Numbered from the stretch's first letter, positions 17,881 to 26,550 are shown. The stretch: 64,000 bases of DNA from Verrucomicrobiota bacterium (GCA_017301995.1 JAFLEH010000022.1:1-64000); one strand, 5' to 3'. Notes: a model not told the origin generated them from the letters alone. Translations and numbers: made by a program.

Positions 17881-17930
17881 GAATACCTGCGCGCATAATG
17901 CGTGCGCGCTAGCACGCGCAGGTGTTATTC
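17881..17930. other. Strong hairpin upstream of a cassette-like gene
   Basis: GAATACCTGCGCG (17881-17893) pairs with CGCGCAGGTGTTATTC (17915-17930), leaving a 3-nt bulge. The loop is itself rich in GCGCGC. A GGTTAGGC at 17844 and GTTATGC at 17862 sit beside it. I could not assemble these into a standard attC, so this may be a degraded site or a regulatory hairpin for the gene at 17329-17832. Confidence 0.35.
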
Positions 17931-18057
17931 GGCCTTGATGGCGGGTTCCGGCGTCGGCGTGGCGCGTTTTCATGGGCTCATGCTATCAGGCCGGCCGCCG
18001 GGCGGCAAGCCGGGAGTTCCGGAATTTCCGGGAGGGTCTGCGGCGGCGTGGGTATTC

Positions 18058-18471
18058 TCAGCCGGGGCGTTCCACGGTCATGGCGGGGCTGCCGGCTTCG
18101 TTGCCGGTGCCGAGGATGACGAAGACCTTGAAGCTGGCGCGGGTGCCGGGCTGGGTGAGGCCGAAGCCGGTGAGGAATTCGCTCGGGTCGGCCGGGGTGT
18201 GGGTGGCCAGGGTCACGGCGTCCTGCTCGTCGTAGGAATCGCCGGGGGTGCCGCGCAGTTCGTAGCGGGAAAGGTCGGGGTCGGCGGAGGGATCGTGGAC
18301 GATTTTGGCCTGGTCCGAGGCCTGGAAGACGGCGCTGGCGTTGACGGGGTCCGGGGTGCCTATGGCAGGCGGTCCCGCCCCGCCCGGCCCACTACCGTCC
18401 GGATGCCCGCGCCAACTCGGAACCGCCGTGCGCGGACCCCTACCCGCGGTGGTTTGGAATCCGGGAGCCAA
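18058..18471 (-). pseudogene. Remnant of a larger secreted-protein gene (C-terminal fragment)
   Basis: The last 80 or so codons read as a credible protein end (YELRGTPGDSYDEQDAV, SFKVFVILGTGNEAGSPA, ending VERPG). This resembles the C-terminal segment of long secreted proteins of this group. The first half of the frame is low-complexity Gly/Pro/Arg sequence overlapping the dispersed repeat at 18460-18491 and has no credible start. A truncated gene remnant joined to a repeat is the likeliest reading. Confidence 0.45.
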
Positions 18472-18491
18472 TCACTCACGGGGAACCGGTT
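18460..18491 (+). repeat. Dispersed repeat, copy D2
   Basis: TCCGGGAGCCAATCACTCAC and its continuation to ACCGGTT match 16742-16773 with four or five changes. The two copies bracket two of the three cassette-like genes. Confidence 0.65.
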
Positions 18492-18560
18492 CTCCAAGCG
18501 CTGACTGTCTCCCTTCATGACCACAGGGGTCTTCTCAGCAGACTATCGTCATGTTATATC

Positions 18561-18656
18561 GCCCAACGACAGAACTGATCGACGCGGGTGGCCGGTGACG
18601 TCCAAATTGGAAACTGACGCGGCCCGCCCGCGTTCGGTCCAGTGATCTGGTTAGCC
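18561..18656 (-). other. Second attC-like recombination site
   Basis: Read on the minus strand it starts with GGCTAAC, overlapping the TAA stop of the gene at 18651, and ends with GTTGGGC (18567 to 18561), a perfect GTTRRRY box. The arms ACTGGACCGAACGCGGG and CCCGCGTCGATCAGT pair with extrahelical bases and a spacer of about 6 nt next to the R boxes. Length is 96 bp, inside the usual 57-141 bp range. Orientation relative to the gene is right for a cassette. Confidence 0.5.
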
Positions 18657-19550
18657 CTGTTGGACATAATCCTTCTTGTTCTTTCGCCACCACTCTTGCG
18701 CGTTGTTCACGGTGTCCTGAAAGAAACTGTCCTTCAAGCCGTGCTCTCCTTGATATTGCTGAAGACGCTGGTCTGGGGCGAATGCACCTTGGCCATCTCT
18801 GATCGGCTTGATCCCGATGATGCTGCCGAGATGCATGGCTAGGAAATAGCCGCGACCTGCCTCCCCGTCGTCAATATGGGTCAACTGGGCAAACCCATAA
18901 TTCAGAATCATCTTCTTGCTCTCGGCAGATATTTTCCCGGCCAACCGCTCTGTCGCGAATCGGAATCGCTCCGAACGAGGCAGCGCATCCTTGATTCGAT
19001 CACAGGCTTCAATCAATGCATGCATGTAGGCATTGGCATCAGCCTTCTGGACAAGAATCTCCGCCGCTTTGACGCCAATCTCCGGTGGCTGCGCCTCGTC
19101 ATGCGCAAGCCGCTCGAGTGCTGCTTTCGCCCGCTGGTCGTAATGGCGATAAAACAAAGCGTTAAGGTAAAACATGCGCTCGCCCTCTGGCCTGTCCTCC
19201 AAGGACAATCTGGCTAAAGGCTCAGACAACGAACCTGCCTCTGCGCGCTCTGTAACGGCATGCCAGATCGCGCCAGCCGCGTAGCGAATCCGTTCCGACT
19301 CAGGGCATCCATCTTCAAGCCACGGCTTTCTTGTCATTGTATTGTAGATGTAGCCGGCCTGACTTTTACATATCGCCTGAACAGCTAGAGTGCCCACCTC
19401 TGAGAATGTGCAGGCAGACAATTTGGCAACCAGCTCATCCCGGCGAGCACCGGGAGTGCCGTTGGTCGCCAGCTCTTTGAATAATGCTTGCGTATTCTCC
19501 GCCGCGAACCCAGTGGCAATGCTGGCTAGGATGAGTACAATCGCTCTCAT
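18651..19550 (-). CDS. Secreted protein of unknown function, putative cassette gene
   Basis: A 299-residue protein from the ATG at 19550; a TTG seven codons upstream is an alternative. A signal peptide is clear (MRAIVLILASIATGFAA). The remainder is mainly helical with no recognised catalytic motif; it has blocks such as RYAAGAIWHAVTERAEAG and LNALFYRHYDQRAKAALERL. The stop codon overlaps an attC-like site (18561-18656), as expected of a cassette gene. It has fewer GC-ending codons than the core genes on either side of the accessory zone. Confidence 0.65.
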   Translation of the reverse strand: MRAIVLILASIATGFAAENTQALFKELATNGTPGARRDELVAKLSACTFSEVGTLAVQAICKSQAGYIYNTMTRKPWLEDGCPESERIRYAAGAIWHAVTERAEAGSLSEPLARLSLEDRPEGERMFYLNALFYRHYDQRAKAALERLAHDEAQPPEIGVKAAEILVQKADANAYMHALIEACDRIKDALPRSERFRFATERLAGKISAESKKMILNYGFAQLTHIDDGEAGRGYFLAMHLGSIIGIKPIRDGQGAFAPDQRLQQYQGEHGLKDSFFQDTVNNAQEWWRKNKKDYVQQG

Positions 19551-19765
19551 GGGGCGAACAGTTTTGTTCAATGACGTGTCGGTGTAACAATTGTTAATCG
19601 AACGTGCTGTTGTGCTGCTGGAACAACGACATGGAAAGCTACAATTCTATCCGGACCATTCACGAGCGGATTTTATCCTGTCGCGGAAGCCGTGCCAAGG
19701 AGAATATCGCTGATCCTGCGGGAGCGTTGAGGCATCCGTCCCCTTGATGATAGAGCACCCGGCGG

Positions 19766-21157
19766 TCAGGCGAGGCCGGCTTTTTTCATCATGAGGCTGA
19801 TGTCGAATTCCGGCTTGCGGGCCTTGCGGCCGCGAAGGGCGTTGGCGGCGGCGTCGCCGGGGAATTCCTTTTTCACGGCATCCCACTTGACCTTGCGGCC
19901 GAGTTTCATACCGATCCATGCGGCGGCGCAGGCTTCGAGGCTGCACGCGGCCTGGTCCACGGGGGCGATGGGGTCGGTGTTGGCGAAGACCGCGTCGATC
20001 CAGTTGTCGTAGTGGTCCTTGCTGGCCGGGAAGCGTTTGGCGGCGGCGTCCAGCGGGGAAAGGATGGACCCCTTGCTCGCGCGGAGGGCTTTGGCGCCCT
20101 CGGTAGGGGCGTTGGGGTCGGTGGCGGTGACCTTCGCCGCGCCGCGGGCGCAGAACACGGTGCCTTCCTCGCCCTCGAACAGGATGCCGTTCTCGAATTT
20201 GTCGTCGAGGATCACGGTGACGGCGTCCGGATAGAGCATCTCGATGTGATAGTGATGGTGGACGGTCCAGACGTCGTCGGTCATGAAATCGGCCTTGGCG
20301 TCGATTTCCAGCGGGCCGCCGAGTTCCTGGCCCATGGCCCAGTGGGCGATGTCGATGTGGTGGGCGCCCCAGTTGGTGATCATGCCGAGGCCGAAGTCCT
20401 CGGTGGTGATCCAGCCCGGGCGGCCGTCGAAGCTGTTCTGCGGATGGACGCGGCCTTCCATGTAGGGCTGCTGGGGCGCGGGCCCGAGCCAGGTTTCGAA
20501 GTCGAAGGTATCGGGCACGGGCATGGGTGCGGGGCGTTTGCCGCTCGGTTTGTCGATGCCGACGCCGATTTTCACGGTTTTGATTTTCCCGAGCCGGCCG
20601 TTGCGCACGGCTTCGGCGGCCGCGCGGAAGGCGGTGAACGGGTTTTCCGACCGTTGTTGGGAGCCGGTTTGCAGGATGACTTTTTTGGCGCGCACCGCCT
20701 TGCGCAGCGCGAAGGCTTCCTGGATGTTGTAAGTCAGGGGTTTCTGGACATACATGTGCTTGCCGGCGATGGCCGCCGCGGTGGCCACCAAGCCGTGCCA
20801 GTGGTCCGGAAGGCTCACGACCACGGCGTCCACCGCGGGATCGGCCAGCACGGCCTGATAGCTCGGATAGATCCTGGCCGAACCCTTGGCGCCACCCTTT
20901 TTCGCGTAGTGCTTGTCCACCGTTTCCTTGCCGTTGGCGGCACGGCGTTTGTCGAGGTCGCACACGCCGATGACGCGGGCGCGCTTGTTTTTGAGCACGC
21001 CGCCCATATCGCCCATGCCCATGCGGCCGCAGCCGATCTGGACGACCTGGAGGACTTTGTTAGGCGAGTCGGCGGCGAACAGCCGCGGCGCGGCGATTAG
21101 GCCGGCGGTGGCGGCGAGGGAAGTCCTGATGAAATGGCGGCGGTCCGGTGGGTTCAT
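19766..21157 (-). CDS. Tat-exported Gfo/Idh/MocA family oxidoreductase (second copy)
   Basis: A 463-residue protein with a Tat signal (MNPPDRRHFIRTSLAAT, cleavage after LFAA). The Rossmann motif is VQIGCGRMGMGDMGG and the signature is VQKPLTYNI, so the EKP lysine is present. The conserved active-site block NWGAHHIDIAHWAMG is intact. It differs clearly from the enzyme at 5583-6815, which has AKP and a shorter C-terminal half, so the two are paralogous groups. Start at 21157 places RR near the N terminus; the frame is open for 100 codons upstream without protein-like sequence. It stands alone, divergent from a small membrane protein gene. Confidence 0.87.
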   Translation of the reverse strand: MNPPDRRHFIRTSLAATAGLIAAPRLFAADSPNKVLQVVQIGCGRMGMGDMGGVLKNKRARVIGVCDLDKRRAANGKETVDKHYAKKGGAKGSARIYPSYQAVLADPAVDAVVVSLPDHWHGLVATAAAIAGKHMYVQKPLTYNIQEAFALRKAVRAKKVILQTGSQQRSENPFTAFRAAAEAVRNGRLGKIKTVKIGVGIDKPSGKRPAPMPVPDTFDFETWLGPAPQQPYMEGRVHPQNSFDGRPGWITTEDFGLGMITNWGAHHIDIAHWAMGQELGGPLEIDAKADFMTDDVWTVHHHYHIEMLYPDAVTVILDDKFENGILFEGEEGTVFCARGAAKVTATDPNAPTEGAKALRASKGSILSPLDAAAKRFPASKDHYDNWIDAVFANTDPIAPVDQAACSLEACAAAWIGMKLGRKVKWDAVKKEFPGDAAANALRGRKARKPEFDISLMMKKAGLA

Positions 21158-21549
21158 GATTGGGGTTGGTTTGGTGTTGGTGGGACGGGTACGGAGGCGT
21201 GGGGGCGTCCGTTTCAGTGATGTCCGTGGTGACCAATGCGCAAGGCGGGCGTCACCAAACCCGAAAATGCCGGCCCTGTGGCAATCAGGGACAGTAATCG
21301 GCGGGCAAATGGGGAGCGCATCACGGATTCGGCGGAGTGGTCCGGGAAAGAGCCTTCCCCGCACCCGCGGACAGGCCGGGGCCATCCGACCCCGCGCTTC
21401 ATCGACCGGAAATCCTCCCGAACGGGTCGGAGGCCGGGGCGGGTCGTTACGGAAAATCAAATTTTTACGCCTGATTGTCAGATTTTACAAAATATTTCTT
21501 GCCATTGGGGGTGATTTTTGTAGTTTGGGGGTGTTCACCCCACACCACC
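21158..21549. promoter_or_regulatory. Divergent intergenic region with AT-rich patch
   Basis: This 392-bp gap separates divergent genes. Most is GC-rich with no feature. At 21460-21525 it becomes strongly AT-rich (CAAATTTTTACGCCTGATTG and following), the likely promoter zone. The element ATTTCTTGCCATT there resembles TTTCTTGCTATT upstream of 27845; a shared promoter element is possible but untested. Confidence 0.35.
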
Positions 21550-21906
21550 ATGTCAGAATATTTCCTATGCTGCCGGATGCCGGCGACCAACGCCGTCGTG
21601 AGACGGAGGTTTCCGGGGTTTTTTGAACTGTTGTGCATGATCGCATTCACCGGGCCGTGGCGTTTGTTGACCTCGCGGATCAGCGGGAAGTGCGCCACGT
21701 TCATGATTTTCATGTGCCTTCCGTCGATTCTGGTGGCGCTGACACTGCTGTTTCCCGGTTGGGTTTTCCAATCGCCCCAACAGCAGGCGTATTACTATTT
21801 CGGTCTGACTTTGGGTCAGGAACCGCTGCGTTGGGTGGCGATCGTGCTTGCCGGCGTCTGCACCGTGTTTTCGCTGGCAATGCCGGGCGCGATTGACGAG
21901 AAGTAG
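21550..21906 (+). CDS. Small membrane protein of unknown function
   Basis: A 118-residue protein starting MSEYFLCCRMPATNAVVRRR. It has two or three hydrophobic segments: ATFMIFMCLPSILVALTLLF, then WVAIVLAGVCTVFSLAM near the end. No motif is recognised. An in-frame ATG at 21475 would extend it by 25 residues through the AT-rich promoter-like region, which is less likely. It lies 73 bp before the branching enzyme gene on the same strand, and co-transcription is possible. Confidence 0.6.
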   Translation: MSEYFLCCRMPATNAVVRRRFPGFFELLCMIAFTGPWRLLTSRISGKCATFMIFMCLPSILVALTLLFPGWVFQSPQQQAYYYFGLTLGQEPLRWVAIVLAGVCTVFSLAMPGAIDEK

Positions 21907-21979
21907 CCTTCGCCGAGGTTGGGGGCGTCCGGAAGAAATTCGCCTCGCCATCGGGTGTTGGACCGCGTAACTTCGGGGT

Positions 21980-23977
21980 GTGAGCACTGAACAACCGATC
22001 CTCGTTAGGAACGATCCCTGGCTGGAACCCTATCAGGGGGTGATCGTCCGCCGGATGGAGCGTTATCGGCAGGAATCGGCCGGAATCGCCGCCCAGGCCG
22101 GGTCATTGGCGGCGTATGCCAACGGCCACAAGATCATCGGCGTGCATTTTCATCCGGCGAATTCCTGCTGGACGGTGCGCGAATGGGCTCCGGGGGCGCG
22201 GGGAATCTCGCTGGTGGGGGATTTCAACGGCTGGGACCGCGAAAGCCATCCGCTTTCGCCGGTGGGGCAGGGAGTCTGGCAGATCCAACTGCCGGCCGGG
22301 ACGCTGGCGCACGGGCAACTGGTGAAGCTGCACATCATCGGAGCCGACGGCTCGCGGCGCGACCGGATTCCGGCCTTCATCCGCCGCGCGGTGCAGAACC
22401 CGCACAGCCACGATTTTTCCGGACAAATCTGGCAGCCGGATCGGCCTTACGAGTGGAAAAACGCGTTCGATCCGGCATCGCTGGGGGCGCCGGTGATTTA
22501 CGAGAGCCATGTGGGCATGTCCGGCGAGGAACCGCGGGTCCACAGCTACCGCGAATTCGCCGACCAGGTCCTGCCGCGGGTGGCCGCGGGCGGTTACAAC
22601 ACGGTGCAGCTCATGGCGGTGCAGGAGCATCCGTATTATGGGTCGTTCGGCTATCATGTTTCGTCGTTTTTCGCGCCCAGCTCGCGGTTTGGCACGCCGG
22701 AGGATCTGAAATACCTGATCGATACCGCACACGGGCTGGGGCTGGCGGTTTTGTTGGATGTGGTCCACTCGCACGCGGTGAAGAACATCGCCGAGGGGCT
22801 CAACGATTTCGATGGCTCGGGCCACCAGTATTTCCACGCCGGCCCGCGCGGCGACCATCCGGCCTGGGACTCGAAGTGCTTCGACTACGGACGTCCCGAG
22901 GTGCGGCGGTTTCTTCTGTCCAACCTGCGCTACTGGCTGGAGGAGTTCCGTTTCGACGGGTTCCGCTTCGATGGGGTGACCTCGATGCTCTATCACTCGC
23001 GCGGGATGAAGGCGTTCGGCAGTTACGACGACTATTTCGGAGGCGATGCCGACGACGACGCGATCCTCTATCTGCAATTGGCGACCAAGCTGGTTAGGGA
23101 GATCAAACCCGGCGCGCTGGTCGTGGCGGAGGACATGTCCGGGATGCCCGGGTTGTGCCGTCCGCACGACGAGGGCGGGCTGGGGTTCACCCATCGGCTG
23201 GGCATGGGCATCCCCGACCACTGGATCAAGCTGCTCAAGCACAACCGCGACGAGGATTGGAACCTCGGCGATTTGTGGAGCGTGCTGAGCAACCGCCGCC
23301 ACGGCGAGGCGACCATCGCCTACGCCGAGAGCCACGACCAGGCGCTGGTGGGCGACAAGACGCTGGCGTTCTGGCTGATGGATCAGGAAATGTATTGGCA
23401 CATGACCCTGGCCGACCCGCATCCGGTGATCGAGCGCGGGATCGCTCTGCACAAGCTGATCCGGCTCGTCACGCTGGCGTTCGGTGGCGAGGGCTGGCTC
23501 AATTTCATGGGCAACGAGTTCGGACATCCCGAGTGGCTGGATTTCCCCCGCGAGGGAAACGGTTGGTCCTATCAGCATTGCCGCCGCCAGTGGTCGCTGG
23601 TGGACAACCCGGAACTCAAATACCAATGGCTGGGGGCTTTCGATCGCGCACTGGTGGAAATGGCCAAAACCCACCGCCTGCTGGAAGCCCCGCCGGCGCG
23701 CTTGCTCTATCTGGACATGGACCAGCGGATCCTCTGCGCCGAACGGGCCGATCTGGTGTTCGTGATCAACTTTTCCGTGGGCAACTCGCTGTTCGGCTAT
23801 CCGGTGCAGGTGGGTGGCGGCCCGGCCCGGCGGGTGGTGCTGGACAGCGACGCCAAGGAATTCGGCGGCCATGGCCGGGTGGATCCGGCGTGCGAATACC
23901 CGCTGGATGCCGAGGGATTTCTCCGGCTTTATACCCCGTCCCGGACCGCACTGGTGTTCGCGAGGGAAAAGGCGTGA
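21980..23977 (+). CDS. glgB: 1,4-alpha-glucan branching enzyme (GH13)
   Basis: A 665-residue enzyme that cuts alpha-1,4-glucan and re-attaches the piece as an alpha-1,6 branch, making glycogen. It has an N-terminal carbohydrate-binding domain (VREWAPGARGISLVGDFNGW), then the GH13 barrel: LLDVVHSHAVKN, the nucleophile block FDGFRFDGVTSM near residue 330, the acid VVAEDMSGMP near 383, and YAESHDQALVGD near 451. It ends with an all-beta domain (LVFVINFSVG). The spacing and the HSHA and YAESHDQA forms resemble the eukaryote-like branching enzymes found in several bacterial phyla more than the E. coli type. The start is GTG. It is cytoplasmic, with no other glycogen genes in the window. Confidence 0.93.
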   Translation: MSTEQPILVRNDPWLEPYQGVIVRRMERYRQESAGIAAQAGSLAAYANGHKIIGVHFHPANSCWTVREWAPGARGISLVGDFNGWDRESHPLSPVGQGVWQIQLPAGTLAHGQLVKLHIIGADGSRRDRIPAFIRRAVQNPHSHDFSGQIWQPDRPYEWKNAFDPASLGAPVIYESHVGMSGEEPRVHSYREFADQVLPRVAAGGYNTVQLMAVQEHPYYGSFGYHVSSFFAPSSRFGTPEDLKYLIDTAHGLGLAVLLDVVHSHAVKNIAEGLNDFDGSGHQYFHAGPRGDHPAWDSKCFDYGRPEVRRFLLSNLRYWLEEFRFDGFRFDGVTSMLYHSRGMKAFGSYDDYFGGDADDDAILYLQLATKLVREIKPGALVVAEDMSGMPGLCRPHDEGGLGFTHRLGMGIPDHWIKLLKHNRDEDWNLGDLWSVLSNRRHGEATIAYAESHDQALVGDKTLAFWLMDQEMYWHMTLADPHPVIERGIALHKLIRLVTLAFGGEGWLNFMGNEFGHPEWLDFPREGNGWSYQHCRRQWSLVDNPELKYQWLGAFDRALVEMAKTHRLLEAPPARLLYLDMDQRILCAERADLVFVINFSVGNSLFGYPVQVGGGPARRVVLDSDAKEFGGHGRVDPACEYPLDAEGFLRLYTPSRTALVFAREKA

Positions 23978-24152
23978 CCTTCGGAAAACTCCGCCAAACC
24001 GGAGATTTCCGATAAACCGCCCGGAAAAACCGCGTTTAACCAAGGCGGCTTCCGGGCGCCTGCTGTGTTAGGTTGCCGCCCGCCCCATCCGTTGGAAATT
24101 CCGCCCGGGTGGTTGACAGCCCCAATCCGATATGCCAACCTGTTTTCCCGCC

Positions 24153-24863
24153 ATGAAACATCTCCCGCTCCTGTCCGCCTCCGCCCTTCTCGCACTCTCC
24201 TCGTGCGGGACGATGAACCAGCCGATCAACGGAGGCGATTTCGACCCTCTGCTACCTCCTGGCGGCGGGGTTTCGAAACCGACTGAGGCGAACGCCGGCT
24301 TCCGCGGCGGCGATCTGGTGCGCGCCGTGATGGACAACACCGCGTTTTTCAAACAGCAGCCGAAGGGCGAGGCGGATGCCGACAAGCTCCTGCTGCGTGG
24401 CACCGGCATGAAGGTGATCCGTGTCTCGGGCAGCTATTTGCAGGTTGAACTCGATGTGAGCGGCGAGATCGGCTTCGTGCCCGCCGTGATGGTGGAAAGC
24501 GCCAGCGCGACCGTGATTCCGGGCGGTGTGCCCGCCCCGGGAACCTACCAGGTTTATCCGCCCGTTCCCGGCGCGGGTGCCATTCCTGCGGTGGATCCGG
24601 CGGGACTTCCGCCCGGCAACGCCATGCCCGTGGTCCCCGATCCGGGCCTACCGGGTGCGGTGCCCGCCACACCCGGCGCGGCCGTGCCGCCCGCACCCCC
24701 GGTCCAGCCGGGTGCCACCCCCACCCCACCGGTCGCTCCCACGCCTGCCGCGCCGGAGCCGGCACCGGTGCCGCCCGTGCAGCCGAAGGAAGACACTCCG
24801 GCCGAAAAAACTCCCGAAGCGACACCCGAGAAAGCCCCGGAAAAACCCGCCGGCACCCCGTAA
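24153..24863 (+). CDS. Lipoprotein with SH3-like region and Pro/Ala-rich tail
   Basis: A 236-residue protein with a lipobox (LLALSSCG; Cys at residue 19). Residues about 60-115 form a compact beta-rich region (LLLRGTGMKVIRVSGSYLQV, then EIGFVPAVMVES) like a bacterial SH3 domain, possibly peptidoglycan-binding. Residues 125-236 are Pro/Ala/Gly-rich, ending in KAPEKPAGTP, a likely wall-spanning linker. The start at 24153 fits the signal. Confidence 0.65.
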   Translation: MKHLPLLSASALLALSSCGTMNQPINGGDFDPLLPPGGGVSKPTEANAGFRGGDLVRAVMDNTAFFKQQPKGEADADKLLLRGTGMKVIRVSGSYLQVELDVSGEIGFVPAVMVESASATVIPGGVPAPGTYQVYPPVPGAGAIPAVDPAGLPPGNAMPVVPDPGLPGAVPATPGAAVPPAPPVQPGATPTPPVAPTPAAPEPAPVPPVQPKEDTPAEKTPEATPEKAPEKPAGTP

Positions 24864-24944
24864 ACCGGAACCAACCGACGGACCGGGCGACGCCGCTTCG
24901 TTCCGGAAACAATCGAGGCTGCGGGGCATAACGCGCGAATTCCC

Positions 24945-26234
24945 ATGAAGGCCATTCTCCTCGCCACGCTCGCCGCCGTTTGCGTCGCGCGCGCCGCCCC
25001 GCCAAATGTCGTGATGATCATTTCCGATGACCACCACTGGGCGGATTACGGTTTCATGGGCCACAAACAAATCCGGACGCCCAACCTGGACCGATTGTCA
25101 CAATCCGGACTGACATTCACCCACGGTTACGTTCCCTCGAGTTTGTGCTGCCCCAGTCTGGCCTCGATCATCACCGGCCGCCACGCCCATCAGCACCGGA
25201 TCACCAGCAACGATCCGCCGAAACCCGCGGACATCCCGCAGAAAGATTTTTACAAAAGCCAGCCGTTCCGCCTGGGCCGCGAAACGATGGTGAAGCATCT
25301 CAACGAGTGGCCCACCTTGCCGGACTTGCTCGGAAAACAGGGATATTTGAGCTTCCAAAGCGGAAAGTGGTGGCTCGGCGACTTCAAGACCGGCGGATTC
25401 ACCGCAGGCATGACCCATGGCGGACGCCACGGCGACGAAGGCCTCGACATCGGCCGGAAAACCATGCAGCCGATCTTCGACTTCATCGCCGATGCCGGAA
25501 AGGCGTCCAAACCTTTCCTGATCTGGTACGCCCCGATGATGCCCCATGACCCCCACAATCCGCCCGAACGCCTGCTCGCCAAATACCGCGGCACGGCGCC
25601 GTCCGTACCCGTCGCGAAGTATTGGGCGATGGTCGAATGGTTCGACGAAACCTGCGGCCAACTGCTCAACCACCTCGATCGCGGGGGACTGGCGGATAAC
25701 ACCCTCGTCGTTTACGTGGCCGACAACGGTTGGATCACCGATCCCAAGACCGGACGCTACGCTCCGAAGTCGAAACAATCCCCCTACGACGGCGGTCTGA
25801 GATCGCCCATCATGATCCGCTGGCCGGGCCGGGTCAAACCCGCGGTGATAGACACCCCGGTCAGCTCGCTCGACCTCTTCCCGACGATTCTCAACGCCTG
25901 CGGAGCGCCCCCGCCAAAGGACCTGCCCGGCATTGACCTAACCGACACGGGTGCGGTAAACGCGCGCAAATCGCTGGAAGGCGCGTGTTACAACCACAGC
26001 TTCGTCGATCAGGACGATCCGGCGACGAGCCTGCGCTGGCGCTGGTACCTCGAAGACGGATGGAAACTCATCGTTCCCGCGCCGCAAAACGAAGCCGGCA
26101 AACCCGAACTCTATCAGACATCACGCGACCCCGGCGAAACACGCGACCTCGCGGACGACGAACCCGCGCGGGTTGCCGCGATGCGTGCGAAACTCGACGC
26201 CTGGTGGCCGGGTACCGTCCGCGGCAAGCGTTAG
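24945..26234 (+). CDS. Secreted sulfatase
   Basis: A 429-residue alkaline-phosphatase-superfamily sulfatase with a signal peptide ending near ARA-APP. The metal-binding start is NVVMIISDDHHWADYG. The modification region reads LCCPSLASIITGRHAHQH: the Cys that would become formylglycine and the TGR are present, but the usual CxPSR arginine is Leu. Later metal-site and fold blocks are PFLIWYAPMMPHDPHNPP, VVYVADNGW and KSKQSPYDGGLRSPIMIRWP. It would remove sulfate from glycans or other esters outside the cytoplasm, after maturation by an anaerobic or FGE-type enzyme not seen here. It stands alone, with a tandem repeat array beginning 60 bp after its stop. Confidence 0.88.
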   Translation: MKAILLATLAAVCVARAAPPNVVMIISDDHHWADYGFMGHKQIRTPNLDRLSQSGLTFTHGYVPSSLCCPSLASIITGRHAHQHRITSNDPPKPADIPQKDFYKSQPFRLGRETMVKHLNEWPTLPDLLGKQGYLSFQSGKWWLGDFKTGGFTAGMTHGGRHGDEGLDIGRKTMQPIFDFIADAGKASKPFLIWYAPMMPHDPHNPPERLLAKYRGTAPSVPVAKYWAMVEWFDETCGQLLNHLDRGGLADNTLVVYVADNGWITDPKTGRYAPKSKQSPYDGGLRSPIMIRWPGRVKPAVIDTPVSSLDLFPTILNACGAPPPKDLPGIDLTDTGAVNARKSLEGACYNHSFVDQDDPATSLRWRWYLEDGWKLIVPAPQNEAGKPELYQTSRDPGETRDLADDEPARVAAMRAKLDAWWPGTVRGKR

Positions 26235-26294
26235 AGCGTCAGACCACCGTCGGGAAGTGACGGTGCCCTCGAGCAAGCGAATGCGGAGCCTGAT

Positions 26295-26550
26295 AGCGCG
26301 GCACCGCCGGGGCCGCATGCGAATGGGGGGAGAATGAGATGCAAGGTAGCGCGGCACCGCCGGGGCCGCATGCGAATGGGGGAGAATGAGATGCAAGGTA
26401 GCGCGGCACCGCCGGGGCCGCATGCGAATGGGGGGAGAATGAGATGCAAGGTAGCGCGGCACCGCCGGGGCCGCATGCGAATGGGGGGAGAATGAGGGGC
26501 AAGGTAGCGCGGCACCGCCGGGGCCGCATGCGAATGGGGGGAGAATGAGG
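26295..26550. repeat. Tandem array of five 52-53-bp units
   Basis: Five head-to-tail units, each beginning AGCGCGGCACCGCCGGGGCC and continuing through GCATGCGAATGGGGGGAGAATGAG, start at about 26295, 26348, 26400, 26453 and 26506. Four intervals are 53, 52, 53 and 53 bp. The unit contains the palindrome GCATGC. The last two units differ together (GAGGGGC in place of GAGATGC). The array lies between the convergent sulfatase and dehydrogenase genes; the rest of 26235-26664 holds no gene. Confidence 0.9.

Noticed and set aside
19556..19660. A further attC-like site upstream of the gene at 18651-19550 (GGCGAAC beside an AACAATTGTT palindrome)
   Set aside because: Only one arm resembles the site at 17213-17305; a pairing second arm was not found.
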